The position numbers and the translations under genes were made by a program. A stretch of DNA of 64,000 nucleotides, taken from the NCBI RefSeq assembly GCF_000262755.1, contig NZ_AFEU01000001.1, positions 992,001-1,056,000 of the forward strand, written 5' to 3'. The first letter of the stretch is position 1. The number at the start of each line of letters is the position of its first letter. Positions 55,267 through 63,885 of the stretch are shown here, piece after piece. Source of the DNA: Bacillus methanolicus PB1. Lineage in GTDB: Bacteria > Bacillota > Bacilli > Bacillales > Cytobacillaceae. The notes under the pieces are model-generated. The model saw nothing but the letters and a program-made list of their open reading frames with translations, did no database searches and had not been told where the DNA came from.

Positions 55267-55746
55267 ATGTTTAACATGTTGCATGGTTTGAAGGATATTC
55301 ATACTGTTATTTCCAATCATCGTAAAATAGGCGGAGCTGCAGAAGCAGACATGATTCGTTTATCATCTGGTGAAGTACACCATAACCCGGTATTTACAAA
55401 TATTGATTTATCAAAAGGTCAATATGTTTCCTTATGTTTTATAGATGAGAATGGAACAAATATTATGGTGCACGTTGATCAAATTGCTGTAATTAAAGGT
55501 TTGCAGCATAAGTTGATTTGCCAACTGAATAATTCCCATGCGAAACAATTATTGTTGAGAAATACTTTACAATACTTAGAAAAGCTATGTGAAGTAAATG
55601 ATGGGTTTGTTACACATTCTTTTAAGAAAGAAGCGTTAAAACTTGTTCGAGATATAAGTGTAAAAGAACTGAAAAAGCACAACATTTCGCTTCCATTCCC
55701 AATTGAAGAAAAGCTTATTCATTTAAATGAACGTATATTGGCATAA
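55267..55746 (+). CDS. Fur-controlled hypothetical protein, 159 residues
   Basis: I do not recognise the family. ATG at 55267 follows GGGAGGAAACC; the frame is open further upstream but that part is the promoter. The protein has a short N-terminal helix, a beta-rich middle (FTNIDLSKGQYVSLCFIDEN) and a helical C-terminal half (LQYLEKLCEVNDGFVTHSFK). No signal or membrane segment. The promoter carries a strong Fur box, so it should be made when iron is scarce. It lies beside, and converges on, the encapsulin iron store genes. An iron-stress function is inferred from regulation only. Confidence 0.78.
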   Translation: MFNMLHGLKDIHTVISNHRKIGGAAEADMIRLSSGEVHHNPVFTNIDLSKGQYVSLCFIDENGTNIMVHVDQIAVIKGLQHKLICQLNNSHAKQLLLRNTLQYLEKLCEVNDGFVTHSFKKEALKLVRDISVKELKKHNISLPFPIEEKLIHLNERILA

Positions 55747-55751
55747 AAAAT

Positions 55752-55790
55752 GAGGCTGTCTAAAAAGCCTAAGAGTCAGACCCCATAGCA
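55752..55790. repeat. Half copy of the GAGTCAGACCCC interspersed repeat
   Basis: TGAGGCTGTCTAAAAAGCC followed by TAAGAGTCAGACCCCATAGC. It matches the complement of the right arm of the copy at 39621-39718 (GTCTCAAAAGCC, TAAGGGTCAGACCCCATAAC). The other arm is absent. Confidence 0.65.
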
Positions 55791-55864
55791 AAATAATTTC
55801 ATTAAGGTGCTTAAATTTTGATTTAGATTTTTAAACTTTACGAATCATCATCTTTCCGGGAATA

Positions 55865-55902
55865 AGGGAGCCAACAGTTAATGCTCTTATTCATTGGCTC
55901 TC
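55865..55902 (-). terminator. Terminator of the encapsulin operon
   Basis: On the minus strand GAGAGCCAA pairs with TTGGCTCCC around a 20-base loop, followed by a modest T-rich end. Confidence 0.6.
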
Positions 55903-55907
55903 ATTCT

Positions 55908-56756
55908 TTACTCGCCGCCGTCTTCTAGTGTACATATGGCAGAAGGGCGTTTAATCCGCAAAACGACCGTTTCATACACACGGAATGGATGGTTCATTCC
56001 TTCTTCTCCCAAGTATGCTGTATCAAAATCCTCTGAAACAGCCAGATCAAGATTATTTCGCCCTGTATTGACGAGAACTCCCGTTTTTCCTTTTAAAACC
56101 GGGGATTGGAACACCCCATCTGTAACAAGTTCACGAACATGTTCAATTTCTAAAACGTTTGTATCTTTATGTACGCGGTGCAACAGTGAGTATAACTCTG
56201 GTGATAAAACAAGAGCAAACGGTCCATTATGCTTCATTTCAAGTAATTTGTTTCTAGCTTCCACTACATCTTGAAAGGCGTTTCCTGATTCGTACCAATT
56301 TCCAATCAAGTGTGTGGACCGGCCTTTTACATTCATTAACCCGGGGATATCAAATTCCTTTGATCCGTGAAAAATCATCTGGTCTTCTAATATGGCGACA
56401 TCACGGGCAGCATTTGCAGCTGCAGAAAAATCAATAGGGATGTCTAAAACTTTTGCCTGTTCTAAATCACGCCAATATAGAACGAAATCTTTGTAAAGTA
56501 GCGGGATTGTGTAATTTACCCGTTTACTGGACTCGATGTCTGTATCAAATGATCCTTGAAAATCCATTTTTGCTTCGTGGTTTTCAATAAATATGTCATT
56601 AAAAATACTTTGTACTCCTCTTCCAAGCGGGCCGTACAACTCAATGAACCGGCGTCCAACCAACTGTCTTCTTGCAGTGTCGATGACGGTTTGATCTAAT
56701 TGTAAGAAATCTTGATCTGTTAATGGTGAATCCGGAAATAGTTGAGATTTACCCAT
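55908..56756 (-). CDS. Family 1 encapsulin shell protein (linocin M18-like)
   Basis: A 282-residue HK97-fold shell protein. It shows LDQTVIDTARRQLVGRRFIE near the N terminus, the family's FIELYGPLGRGVQS block at about 41-54, and the E-loop and A-domain regions LYWRDLEQAK and FALVLSPELYSLLHRVHKDT. ATG at 56756 follows AGGAGG; an ATG six codons upstream lacks a proper site. Directly downstream of the IMEF-type cargo in one operon. IMEF encapsulins form very large protein shells that store mineralised iron in the cytosol. The linocin name is historical; no bacteriocin role is implied. Confidence 0.95.
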   Translation of the reverse strand: MGKSQLFPDSPLTDQDFLQLDQTVIDTARRQLVGRRFIELYGPLGRGVQSIFNDIFIENHEAKMDFQGSFDTDIESSKRVNYTIPLLYKDFVLYWRDLEQAKVLDIPIDFSAAANAARDVAILEDQMIFHGSKEFDIPGLMNVKGRSTHLIGNWYESGNAFQDVVEARNKLLEMKHNGPFALVLSPELYSLLHRVHKDTNVLEIEHVRELVTDGVFQSPVLKGKTGVLVNTGRNNLDLAVSEDFDTAYLGEEGMNHPFRVYETVVLRIKRPSAICTLEDGGE

Positions 56757-56780
56757 TCTTCCTTCCTCCTGCATCTTTCG

Positions 56781-57341
56781 TTATTTTAAACTCCCGACAG
56801 TAAATCCTTTTTTCTTATTTGGTTGTTTTATGATTGGAGAAGAACCAAGACGAGCTAAGTGGTCGTAATGTTTATCATGATGCGCATGCGGATCAACATA
56901 GTCATGGTCAAATCGTTCATTTATCTTGTTTAACATTTCTTTTACTTGTAGATAATCTTGATAGGAAACATCCCTCAATTGGTTTAACAGGGTACTTCGT
57001 TCCTCATCTGTAAATGTAAAAAGTGCTAAATCCAAGTGCTCTACAAAATTATGCAATCCGAATTTTTCAAGATTTAATTCTTGTAAAAGGCGATTAAACT
57101 CATTGTTGGCCGGAGAAAAAATTTTCTCATCATTTTCTTTTTCAAATTTACTAATTAGCGGAATAAGTTCCACTAAACGTGATAACCGTTGCTCTTCCTC
57201 TTCATAAATGTGGTGATAATATAGACGTTCATGTTCATCTTTGGCATTTTGAATGACAGGGTCTAACATATTCATAAATTTTTCGATTGCATCCTTGGTC
57301 GTTGTAAAAATTCGATAAAAAATGTTTAGTTCGTCTTTCAC
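56781..57341 (-). CDS. Encapsulin cargo, IMEF family (iron-mineralising ferroxidase)
   Basis: A 186-residue helical protein of the iron-mineralising encapsulin-associated Firmicute family. The N-terminal 150 residues form a ferritin-like helical bundle with EEEEQRL-type and LHNFVEHLDLALF metal-site candidates. A flexible His-rich linker (DPHAHHDKHYDH) follows, and the last residues GFTVGSLK are the encapsulation signal that docks to the shell interior. GTG start at 57341 with AGAGGTG upstream. It lies 24 bases before the shell gene, so cargo and shell are co-expressed. Confidence 0.93.
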   Translation of the reverse strand: MKDELNIFYRIFTTTKDAIEKFMNMLDPVIQNAKDEHERLYYHHIYEEEEQRLSRLVELIPLISKFEKENDEKIFSPANNEFNRLLQELNLEKFGLHNFVEHLDLALFTFTDEERSTLLNQLRDVSYQDYLQVKEMLNKINERFDHDYVDPHAHHDKHYDHLARLGSSPIIKQPNKKKGFTVGSLK

Positions 57342-57364
57342 TCACAACACCTCTTAATTTTTAT

Positions 57365-57383
57365 GATAATTGCCATTATTGCC
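57365..57383 (-). promoter_or_regulatory. Weak Fur-like site upstream of the encapsulin operon
   Basis: GATAATTGCCATTATTGCC matches the Fur consensus at about 12 of 19 positions. It lies very close to the cargo start, so it could be an operator or chance AT-rich sequence. Confidence 0.3.
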
Positions 57384-57609
57384 ATTTAACTTCATATTTA
57401 TTACATCTTTTTACCGTAGAAAATCCTTACTAAAAAAAAGAATATCTCCTCATTTTTCTCACAATTTCATCACAAGTTTATCTTATAGTTGAAATGTAAA
57501 GATTTTAATGTGCTGAAGATTATTTGATGGGAGATGAAACAGATACTGGATTAGAGGTACATTAATTTTACGTTTCATTCTTTATTTATTTTTTGAGAGG
57601 AGGCGTAAA

Positions 57610-58041
57610 TTGGGGTGTCTTAGAAAGTTTGGATTATGGGCATTCATTTTTTATTTGGTGACCGCACTATTTCCTTTTATTACATATGCCCATGCTTATA
57701 TCGTAAAATCTGTGCCAATGGAAAATCAGACAATATCTGAACCGCCATCTGTCGTTAGTATTCAGTTTAATGAGTTCATCCAACCTGGTTTATATTCGCT
57801 TGCGGTGATGGATGCTTCTGGAAATCGCGTTGATTTGAATAATGCCCATATTAATAAACAAAACCATGCTATTCTGGAGGCGGAAATAAGAGAGAACTTA
57901 CCAAATGGGATGTATTCTATGCAGTGGAAAATCATCTCCTCAGATGGTCATCCAGTACAAGGTGTTATCCCCTTTCGCATCGGGAGAGCAGGAGAAGAAT
58001 CTAATGCTTTACGAGCGAAAACATCCGGCTATTTGCCTTAA
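57610..58041 (+). CDS. ycnJ: CopC-like domain of YcnJ, ended by an in-frame stop
   Basis: A 143-residue part with a signal peptide (about 1-28) and a CopC domain beginning AHAYIVKSVPMENQTI, whose N-terminal His after signal cleavage is a usual copper ligand, plus SSDGHPVQG near the end. TTG start at 57610 with GGAGG. In B. subtilis YcnJ is one protein of about 541 residues, CopC plus CopD. Here a TAA at 58039 splits it, and the CopD part follows in the same frame after three codons. The stop may be a recent nonsense mutation. Confidence 0.85.
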   Translation: MGCLRKFGLWAFIFYLVTALFPFITYAHAYIVKSVPMENQTISEPPSVVSIQFNEFIQPGLYSLAVMDASGNRVDLNNAHINKQNHAILEAEIRENLPNGMYSMQWKIISSDGHPVQGVIPFRIGRAGEESNALRAKTSGYLP

Positions 58042-58050
58042 GCTGATATT

Positions 58051-59277
58051 TTGATCAATCGTTGCCTGCTGTATATGAGCATTGCATTATATATAGGAGT
58101 GATATTCTTTCACCTTTTTATTTATCGAGCAGAACATCAAGAGTCTTCCAAAGTTCAATCAAGAAGCAAGAAAATCATTTGGCTGTCATTGCTTGGGATT
58201 GCAATCAGTCTGCTGATAAATCTTCCTTTACAAACATCGATTAATGCAAATGTAACATGGTCACAGGCATTTACCCCTTCATTGTTGAAAGAAACGTTGA
58301 ATCATACAGCTTTCGGACTTATTTGGATTGTACAGATGATAATTTTTGGAATTCTTGTCATCACAACTTATTTCGCTTTGAAGCAGGGAAGTTTGTTTTC
58401 CATTAAAGTTTGGGGAGCATCAATTATTTTTATAATTGGATTGCTTGTTACAAAATCTTTAACAAGTCATGCTGCAGGTTCTCATCACGAGATTATACCT
58501 GTTGCAATGGACTTTCTTCATTTGGTAGCAGCTTCTGTATGGATAGGGATTTTATCGGCAATTGTTATCTTTTTGCCAAAAAGTCGCCCTAAAACGGAAA
58601 ATGGGGATCAAAGCAGCTTCTATTCGATGGTCATTCAACGTTTTTCGCCCTGGGCAATAGGTGCTGTCATTATTATTTTAGCTACGGGAATGTACGGAAG
58701 TTTCATGTATGTCCCGACGTTCTACTCCCTTATCCATACGTCATACGGACGAGTTTTGTTAGGAAAGATCATTTTATTTTTCCTCATGCTTCTATTAGGT
58801 GCTTTTCATTTAACGCAAGGGAAAAAACGCAAAAGACAAAAGTTGGGATGGACGTTAGGGCTTGAACTCACTGTTGGTGTGATAGTTATGGTGATGGCGG
58901 CCATACTTACAAATCTTCCGCCAGCAACAGCTTCTCCTGGACCGTTTGATCAAACGAAACGTACAGTGGATAACGGGTATCATGTTTCCTTGCATATTAG
59001 CCCTGATAAAGAAGGAGTAAACGTATTTAAGGTCGAGTTAAAAGATAAGAGTGGACGAGCACCAACGAATATCGAACAAGTGACCCTCACCTTTTCCTCT
59101 GCCGACGTGCAGGCGGGAGAAAGTACGATGATCGTTCCGAACGCAGCACCCGGAGTATTCCAAACGGAAGGAATGCACTTGAATATGGCAGGGCGTTGGA
59201 ATGTTCGTGTGCATGTATTAACCAAGTCTTTGGACAGTTTTGATACCGATTTTCGTGTGGTGGTAGGAAGTCATTAA
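58051..59277 (+). CDS. ycnJ: CopD-like membrane domain of YcnJ
   Basis: 408 residues with about eight membrane helices of the CopD type (SHAAGSHHEIIPVAMDFLHL at about 147-166 with conserved His) and a C-terminal beta domain (DNGYHVSLHISPDKEGVNVF onward) as in YcnJ. Same reading frame as the CopC part, total 555 codons. The first possible start is TTG at 58051, without a ribosome binding site, so it is made only by re-initiation or stop read-through. Expected role: copper import across the cytoplasmic membrane. Confidence 0.85.
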   Translation: MINRCLLYMSIALYIGVIFFHLFIYRAEHQESSKVQSRSKKIIWLSLLGIAISLLINLPLQTSINANVTWSQAFTPSLLKETLNHTAFGLIWIVQMIIFGILVITTYFALKQGSLFSIKVWGASIIFIIGLLVTKSLTSHAAGSHHEIIPVAMDFLHLVAASVWIGILSAIVIFLPKSRPKTENGDQSSFYSMVIQRFSPWAIGAVIIILATGMYGSFMYVPTFYSLIHTSYGRVLLGKIILFFLMLLLGAFHLTQGKKRKRQKLGWTLGLELTVGVIVMVMAAILTNLPPATASPGPFDQTKRTVDNGYHVSLHISPDKEGVNVFKVELKDKSGRAPTNIEQVTLTFSSADVQAGESTMIVPNAAPGVFQTEGMHLNMAGRWNVRVHVLTKSLDSFDTDFRVVVGSH

Positions 59278-59303
59278 AAATTATATAAAGGAGATTGAAT
59301 AAA

Positions 59304-59960
59304 ATGAAAAATATCTTAAAAAAATCATCTGCAGTTCTTATTTCAACCATGACAGCAATGGCTCTTTTTGCAGGTACAGCCAGTGCACATGTCACGGTAA
59401 ATCCAAGCACTTCAGCTCCTGGAGCATGGGAAACTTATACGGTAAAAGTACCTGTTGAAAAAGAGGTTGCGACGACAAAAGTAACATTGAAAATTCCTGA
59501 TGGATTAGAATATAAGTCATATGAGCCGGTACCAGGATGGACAACAACCACTGAAAAAGATGAATCCGGCAAAGTAACATCGATTACATGGACAGCAAAA
59601 GGCGAGGGAATTTTACCTGGACAATTCCAACGTTTTACATTTGTGGCAAAAAATCCAGACAAAGAACAAGATGCTGCTTGGGATGCCTACCAATACTATA
59701 AAGACAATAGTATCGTAGAATGGACAGGAAATGAAGGTGCCGATACACCCCATTCACTCACGAAGATTACTGCAGCACCTGCATCGGAGGATACCGGTCA
59801 CCATGATGGGAATCATGCCGGTCATGATGATTCTGTAAAAGACACAGCTGCAACCACGAAATCAGAGAAAGACGGCACACAAACAACTACAATGGCTCTA
59901 TCGATTATTGCTCTATTACTTTCAATTGGGGCATTGATTATGGGATTACGTCGCAAATGA
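59304..59960 (+). CDS. ycnI: YcnI family (DUF1775) copper-binding protein
   Basis: A 218-residue exported protein. The signal peptide ends at ASAHVTVNPSTSAPGAWETY, where the His after cleavage and the following tryptophan form the DUF1775 copper site. A C-terminal His-rich tract (HHDGNHAGHDD) precedes a membrane anchor (ALSIIALLLSIGALIMGL) and RRK. ATG at 59304 is chosen over a TTG three codons upstream because AAGGAG is better placed for it. It forms an operon with ycnJ, as in B. subtilis. Confidence 0.92.
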   Translation: MKNILKKSSAVLISTMTAMALFAGTASAHVTVNPSTSAPGAWETYTVKVPVEKEVATTKVTLKIPDGLEYKSYEPVPGWTTTTEKDESGKVTSITWTAKGEGILPGQFQRFTFVAKNPDKEQDAAWDAYQYYKDNSIVEWTGNEGADTPHSLTKITAAPASEDTGHHDGNHAGHDDSVKDTAATTKSEKDGTQTTTMALSIIALLLSIGALIMGLRRK

Positions 59961-59970
59961 GATCAACTAT

Positions 59971-60013
59971 GGATAGAACATGCAGTTATTTTTTGCTTGT
60001 TCTATCCTTTTTC
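59971..60013 (+). terminator. Terminator of the ycn operon
   Basis: GGATAGAACA pairs with TGTTCTATCC, followed by TTTTTC. Confidence 0.85.
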
Positions 60014-60036
60014 TATCCCTTCTTAATAATGTTTAT

Positions 60037-60459
60037 TTAGTAAAATTTCATATGAGTTTTTTCTTGTTTATAATAAGCCATTCTGTCTTGAAGAGTACCC
60101 GTGTGGAATTCAAACTTATGCCCATCCGGGTCGGTAAAGTAAATTGACTTCTTATCCCGCTCATCTCTTGGCCGTCCCGGAAAAATGTTCACATTTAGTT
60201 TTTTAAGTTTTTCATACATCATATCAAAGTCTTTTTCTTCGATGGTGAAAGCTATATGTGTATAAGACTGATGGATTTCATTTCTTGCAATATCTTTTTC
60301 TAGGTTTAGTGCAATCCACATACCATTAAGATCAAAGTATGCAGTGCTTCTCCCCTTTACTAATAGCTTTGCATCAAATACATCTTGATAAAATTGAATG
60401 GACTTTTCTAAATCTGAAACTGAAAACAATAAATGATTTAACCCATTAATAACCCCCAC
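60037..60459 (-). CDS. fosB: FosB metallothiol transferase (fosfomycin resistance)
   Basis: A 140-residue VOC-fold enzyme. Metal ligands: His in [15 protein letters not shown], His in SYTHIAFTI, Glu in GHKFEFHTG. Also present are [20 protein letters not shown] and the K-loop [12 protein letters not shown] typical of FosB. It adds bacillithiol to fosfomycin using a divalent metal. The start is taken as GTG at 60459, with AAGGTG upstream; the frame is open further but overlaps the next gene. Confidence 0.92.
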   Translation of the reverse strand: MGVINGLNHLLFSVSDLEKSIQFYQDVFDAKLLVKGRSTAYFDLNGMWIALNLEKDIARNEIHQSYTHIAFTIEEKDFDMMYEKLKKLNVNIFPGRPRDERDKKSIYFTDPDGHKFEFHTGTLQDRMAYYKQEKTHMKFY

Positions 60460-60469
60460 TAAATCACCT

Positions 60470-60661
60470 TCATTTTTTATCATTATTGTTTTTTTCCAAA
60501 AGTTCGATGATTTTATCCAACTTCTGCTCAATTGTTGTACTGGAATGGATCTTATGTTTTTGATTCTTTACCAGTGAATTAATTAACAGGCCAATTGATA
60601 CAAAAAACAAAATGACAAGAGACATTGAAAATAATTGAAAAACTAAATCCGCCATATTCAA
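60470..60661 (-). CDS. Small membrane protein (DUF4083-like)
   Basis: A 63-residue protein with one N-terminal membrane helix ([20 protein letters not shown]) and a C-terminal coiled stretch ([18 protein letters not shown]). Bacillus DUF4083 proteins begin similarly (MNxxDLxFQL). The start is taken as TTG at 60661, nine bases after AAAGG; ATG at 60655 or 60670 is also possible. Function unknown. Confidence 0.7.
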   Translation of the reverse strand: MNMADLVFQLFSMSLVILFFVSIGLLINSLVKNQKHKIHSSTTIEQKLDKIIELLEKNNNDKK

Positions 60662-60736
60662 AGCGATCATCCTTTTCTAAAAAAATATAGAGCAGCCAAT
60701 AGAAGAAACTATTTACGTTAACAAACTAAAAGGGGA

Positions 60737-61915
60737 TTATTCCCCTTTTATTTCTAACAGTTTTCTTCTTAGTTCGTCTTCCATAGAAGCCAGCTCGATC
60801 TCGGCTTGGCGGCGTTTATTACGCCCTTCTTCCTGGATCCGCAAGGTCTCTTGAAGAGTTGTGATTAATTTTTCCTGTGTTTTCTTTAATGTCTCAATAT
60901 CGACGAGACCGCGCTCGTTTTCTCTTGCCGTTTCAATCGTATTCGTTTTTAGCATTTCTGCATTTTTCAGTAAAAGCTCATTTGTTGTCTTTGATACCTG
61001 TTTTTGTGCTTCAACGGCGTGGCGCTGCCTGATCAATGTCAGTGCGATTGCAACCTGGTTCTTCCATAGTGGAATCGCCGTCATAATGGAAGACTGGATT
61101 TTCTCGACAAGCGCCTGGTTTGTATTTTGAATAAGGCGGATTTGAGGAACACTTTGAATTGTAATCTCCCGGCTTAATTTCAAATCATGCAAACGTTTAT
61201 CCAAACGGTTGGCAAATTGGATCATATCGTTTACTTCTTGAAATTTCATTTGATCGTTTGTCTCTTCCGCTGATTTCTTTAATTCTGGAATCGTTTTTTT
61301 ATACAATTCTTCAAGCTTTATTTCACCCGCTGCAATATACACATTTAAGGCTTGAAAATACTCTTTATTTTTTTCATAGAGCTTTTCAAGCATGGCGATA
61401 TCCGAGAAAAGAATATTTTTGCTTCTTTCTAACTTCACACTAATCCGATCGATCTGTGCACTTGTTTTTTGATATTTGGAAAGCACCTCCTGTATGGAAG
61501 CTGACAGCTTCCCGAACATGCGCGCGAATAAGGACGGCCGACCCGGTTTCAGCTCATCAGGATTCACCTCATTCAGTCTCCTCATTAAGTCGTTTATGAT
61601 ATTTCCTATCTCGCCTAAATCCTTTTGTTGGACATGCTCAAGCATGGTTTGTGAAAAGGACAAAAGCTTGGATTGCGCCGGCGTCCCGTATGAGATGACC
61701 GCTTGATGATTTTTCGGGTCAATCTGTTCCGCAAGCTGATACGCCTTTGCCCTGTGTTCTTCCGGGATTACGTCAATGAGTCTGGCTTGCTTTTTTTCTT
61801 CATGTGTTTGGAGAATTGGCGTTTTTTCATTCTCTCCAAACGGGTTAGAAAGTAAGTCTTCCATTAAATCCTCATTGCTTGTATTCTTTAACAAAGATGA
61901 ATTGTTTTCGTTCAT
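60737..61915 (-). CDS. yaaN: TelA/YaaN family protein (toxic-anion resistance family)
   Basis: A 392-residue coiled-coil protein. The family core lies at about 45-370: [20 protein letters not shown] and [20 protein letters not shown] near the N terminus, and [20 protein letters not shown] at about 275-294. It overlaps the xpaC stop by 4 bases (ATGA). In B. subtilis xpaC-yaaN form the same pair. Tellurite resistance is a family name; the Bacillus proteins are linked to cell-envelope stress and nisin tolerance, with no proven biochemical function. Confidence 0.92.
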   Translation of the reverse strand: MNENNSSLLKNTSNEDLMEDLLSNPFGENEKTPILQTHEEKKQARLIDVIPEEHRAKAYQLAEQIDPKNHQAVISYGTPAQSKLLSFSQTMLEHVQQKDLGEIGNIINDLMRRLNEVNPDELKPGRPSLFARMFGKLSASIQEVLSKYQKTSAQIDRISVKLERSKNILFSDIAMLEKLYEKNKEYFQALNVYIAAGEIKLEELYKKTIPELKKSAEETNDQMKFQEVNDMIQFANRLDKRLHDLKLSREITIQSVPQIRLIQNTNQALVEKIQSSIMTAIPLWKNQVAIALTLIRQRHAVEAQKQVSKTTNELLLKNAEMLKTNTIETARENERGLVDIETLKKTQEKLITTLQETLRIQEEGRNKRRQAEIELASMEDELRRKLLEIKGE

Positions 61916-62569
61916 TTTAATCTCCTGCCTTCTTCATGTAATTGTGATTCATTTATTTTTCTTATCGAATGCTTGGCCACATCCAATTCAAAATGCAGCT
62001 GATCTATGTCATCGGAAAGGACTTGATATAAATCATTTTCAATCGAAGTTTTGAGCTCCTCTAACGTTCGGCGCGTTTCAAAAAGGGAATTTTCTAACTC
62101 TCGGTCCTTTTTTGGCTGCAAAGATAAGAAAACATATTTCTCTGCCAGTTCAACGGCCGAATCCAAATGGGAAAAATAAAATCGCTCCGCCTTGTAAAAA
62201 CGTTTCGGCTCTTTTTTTGTTAAAATATATATTTTTCTCGTAATTCGAATAAATTCCATTCTTTGTTTCAAAGATGGAATATGCCTTATGGAAATAAGCG
62301 CTTTATGCAAACGGGAAATTTTCGGCTTGGCTTCATCCAAATTTTTCTTAATATATCGATAATTCTTTTCCAGTTAGACGATGTTTTCTTAGAAATCGAT
62401 ACTTCAAATAGACTGAAATCATCCAATATGTGAGAATTGCTCCGGCAAGGGAAAATGCTGTGGAAAACATAAATGTTTGATCGAAAGCAATATAACTCAC
62501 CAACCAAACTGTGGCAGCTGTCGGGATTGCAATCAACATTCGGACAAGAAATGCTAAAAACCGATTCAT
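61912..62569 (-). pseudogene. xpaC: XpaC (5-bromo-4-chloroindolyl phosphate hydrolysis family), frameshifted
   Basis: The first frame runs from the ATG at 62569, with two membrane helices, to RLTGKELSIY and a stop. The second frame, YIKKNLDEAKPKISRLHKAL onward, reaches the stop at 61912. Around 62370 the sequence is GAATTATCG; removing one T gives RLTGKEYRYIKKNLDEA and a continuous protein of about 218 residues, the normal XpaC size. Either the gene is broken or the T is a sequencing error. XpaC and YaaN usually work as a pair at the membrane. Confidence 0.85.
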
Positions 62570-62822
62570 CGTATATCGACCCCTGTCATAAACTCTTTTT
62601 TCTAATTATACGGATAAAAAGAATATGAGTTTCGTTTCTTTAAGAAAATTACTACCTCAAACTTAACCATACATGAAAATTGTTATTCCTTCTTTGGACC
62701 ACAAATGTAAAGTGTTCTAAGACCTGGGGTGTATTTTTTAAATGTAATATAATTTCTTCTCTAATACGATTTTATTTTTGACCACTTCTTTTTTTGTCAT
62801 AATTAGTCATAATAGCTTCTAT
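62570..62822. other. Intergenic region upstream of xpaC
   Basis: AT-rich. It should include the xpaC promoter; none can be assigned with confidence. Confidence 0.3.
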
Positions 62823-62860
62823 TAAAAAAAAACCAGTCGTTTACTAATACAACCGGTTGT
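62823..62860 (-). terminator. Terminator of the YbaK-domain gene
   Basis: On the minus strand AACCGGTTG pairs with CGACTGGTT with G-U wobbles, followed by TTTTTT. Confidence 0.75.
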
Positions 62861-62894
62861 TTGTTCGAATACTTTTGTATAGTTATTTCAAAAT

Positions 62895-63407
62895 TCAATC
62901 ATTGTTAACGGCTGCCGTCACTCTAGACTCGACTTCTTCCCAACCTTTACAAACATCTATCCACCCTTTAGCAAATGAATATTGAAATAATTCATCACAT
63001 GTCAATTCGATGGCAGAGTTTGTACTTCCACAGGCGGGGAAAAGCGTATCGAAGCGTTTCATCGAGATATCCAGATAGACGTCCATCTCATTTTTTAATC
63101 CGAACGGGCAGACTCCGCCTATTACATGCCCGGTTTGCTCCAGCACATCGTCAGGCGAGAGCATACGAGCCTTGAAGCCAAATGTGCGGCGAAATTTCTT
63201 GTTATCGATTTTGGCATCACCAGCAGCTACGATCAAGATGGCTTTGTCCCCTTCTCCCCTGAAGGATAGCGTCTTCGCAATTCGAGCGGGGATGACGCCA
63301 ATTGTGTCAGCAGCCTCCTCAACCGTAGCAGTCAATGTTTCAAATTCCATTACATCATCTTCACGATTCCACTGTTTAAAATGGGCTTTTACACTTTCAA
63401 GCGACAT
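62895..63407 (-). CDS. YbaK/EbsC family aminoacyl-tRNA deacylase
   Basis: A 170-residue YbaK-fold protein. The conserved lysine is in PARIAKTLSFRG at about 40-51, then AAGDAKIDNKKFRRTFG at about 62-78 and IGGVCPFGL at about 95-103. Members hydrolyse mischarged tRNAs such as Cys- or Ala-tRNA(Pro). ATG at 63407 is preferred, with AAGGATG upstream; an ATG three codons earlier is also possible. Monocistronic with a terminator. Confidence 0.9.
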   Translation of the reverse strand: MSLESVKAHFKQWNREDDVMEFETLTATVEEAADTIGVIPARIAKTLSFRGEGDKAILIVAAGDAKIDNKKFRRTFGFKARMLSPDDVLEQTGHVIGGVCPFGLKNEMDVYLDISMKRFDTLFPACGSTNSAIELTCDELFQYSFAKGWIDVCKGWEEVESRVTAAVNND

Positions 63408-63425
63408 CTTGTTCATCCTTCCCTT

Positions 63426-63662
63426 TCACGACGCTAATGTGCACAATTTATATTCTGTTGTTGGGGTAAACCAATGTAAATCCTATTCATTATCCGCTTT
63501 ACGACAAGCAAAAGCTGTTACCGGTTGATTCATTTCTTGGGCAAGCTGTTCCATGAATTGTTCGCTTGGAGTTTTATGTAATATACAAACAACTGCCGGA
63601 TTGCCTCTAAGTGGTTCTGTTGCAAAAGCATTCACAAGAAAAAGGTTGTATGATACTGAATA
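63426..63662 (-). pseudogene. PhzF-family isomerase remnant
   Basis: The frame reads YNLFLVNAFATEPLRGNPAV and VTAFACRKADNE, then a TAG at 63486, then DLHWFTPTTEYKLC-TLAS and TGA at 63426. This is the N-terminal third of a PhzF protein (vDAFt...GNPAavc, WFTP...E..LCGHATLA), with an internal stop, a deletion of GHA, no start codon and the rest missing. AGGAGG is still present upstream. Confidence 0.8.
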
Positions 63663-63885
63663 TTTCCTCCTTTCTTATCTGACTAGTATTCTGTATATAT
63701 TAATTAACACCTTTCGAAAAAGTCAAATAATTAATACTGCTCATGATAAAAACGGAACATCCCAAATCTTGTTCTCCTATGAATTTTAAATAATACTATA
63801 TAAATTTGTAGAATGTTCTCAATTGATATTTGTTGGCCACTTCGAACAGTGATTTCTCTATATACTAAAGTATGATAGCAGATGC

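Noticed and set aside
48908-61915. Tellurite resistance function
   Set aside because: TerB and TelA/YaaN are historical family names; nothing in the window ties these genes to tellurite, and no terC, terD or tehB gene is present.
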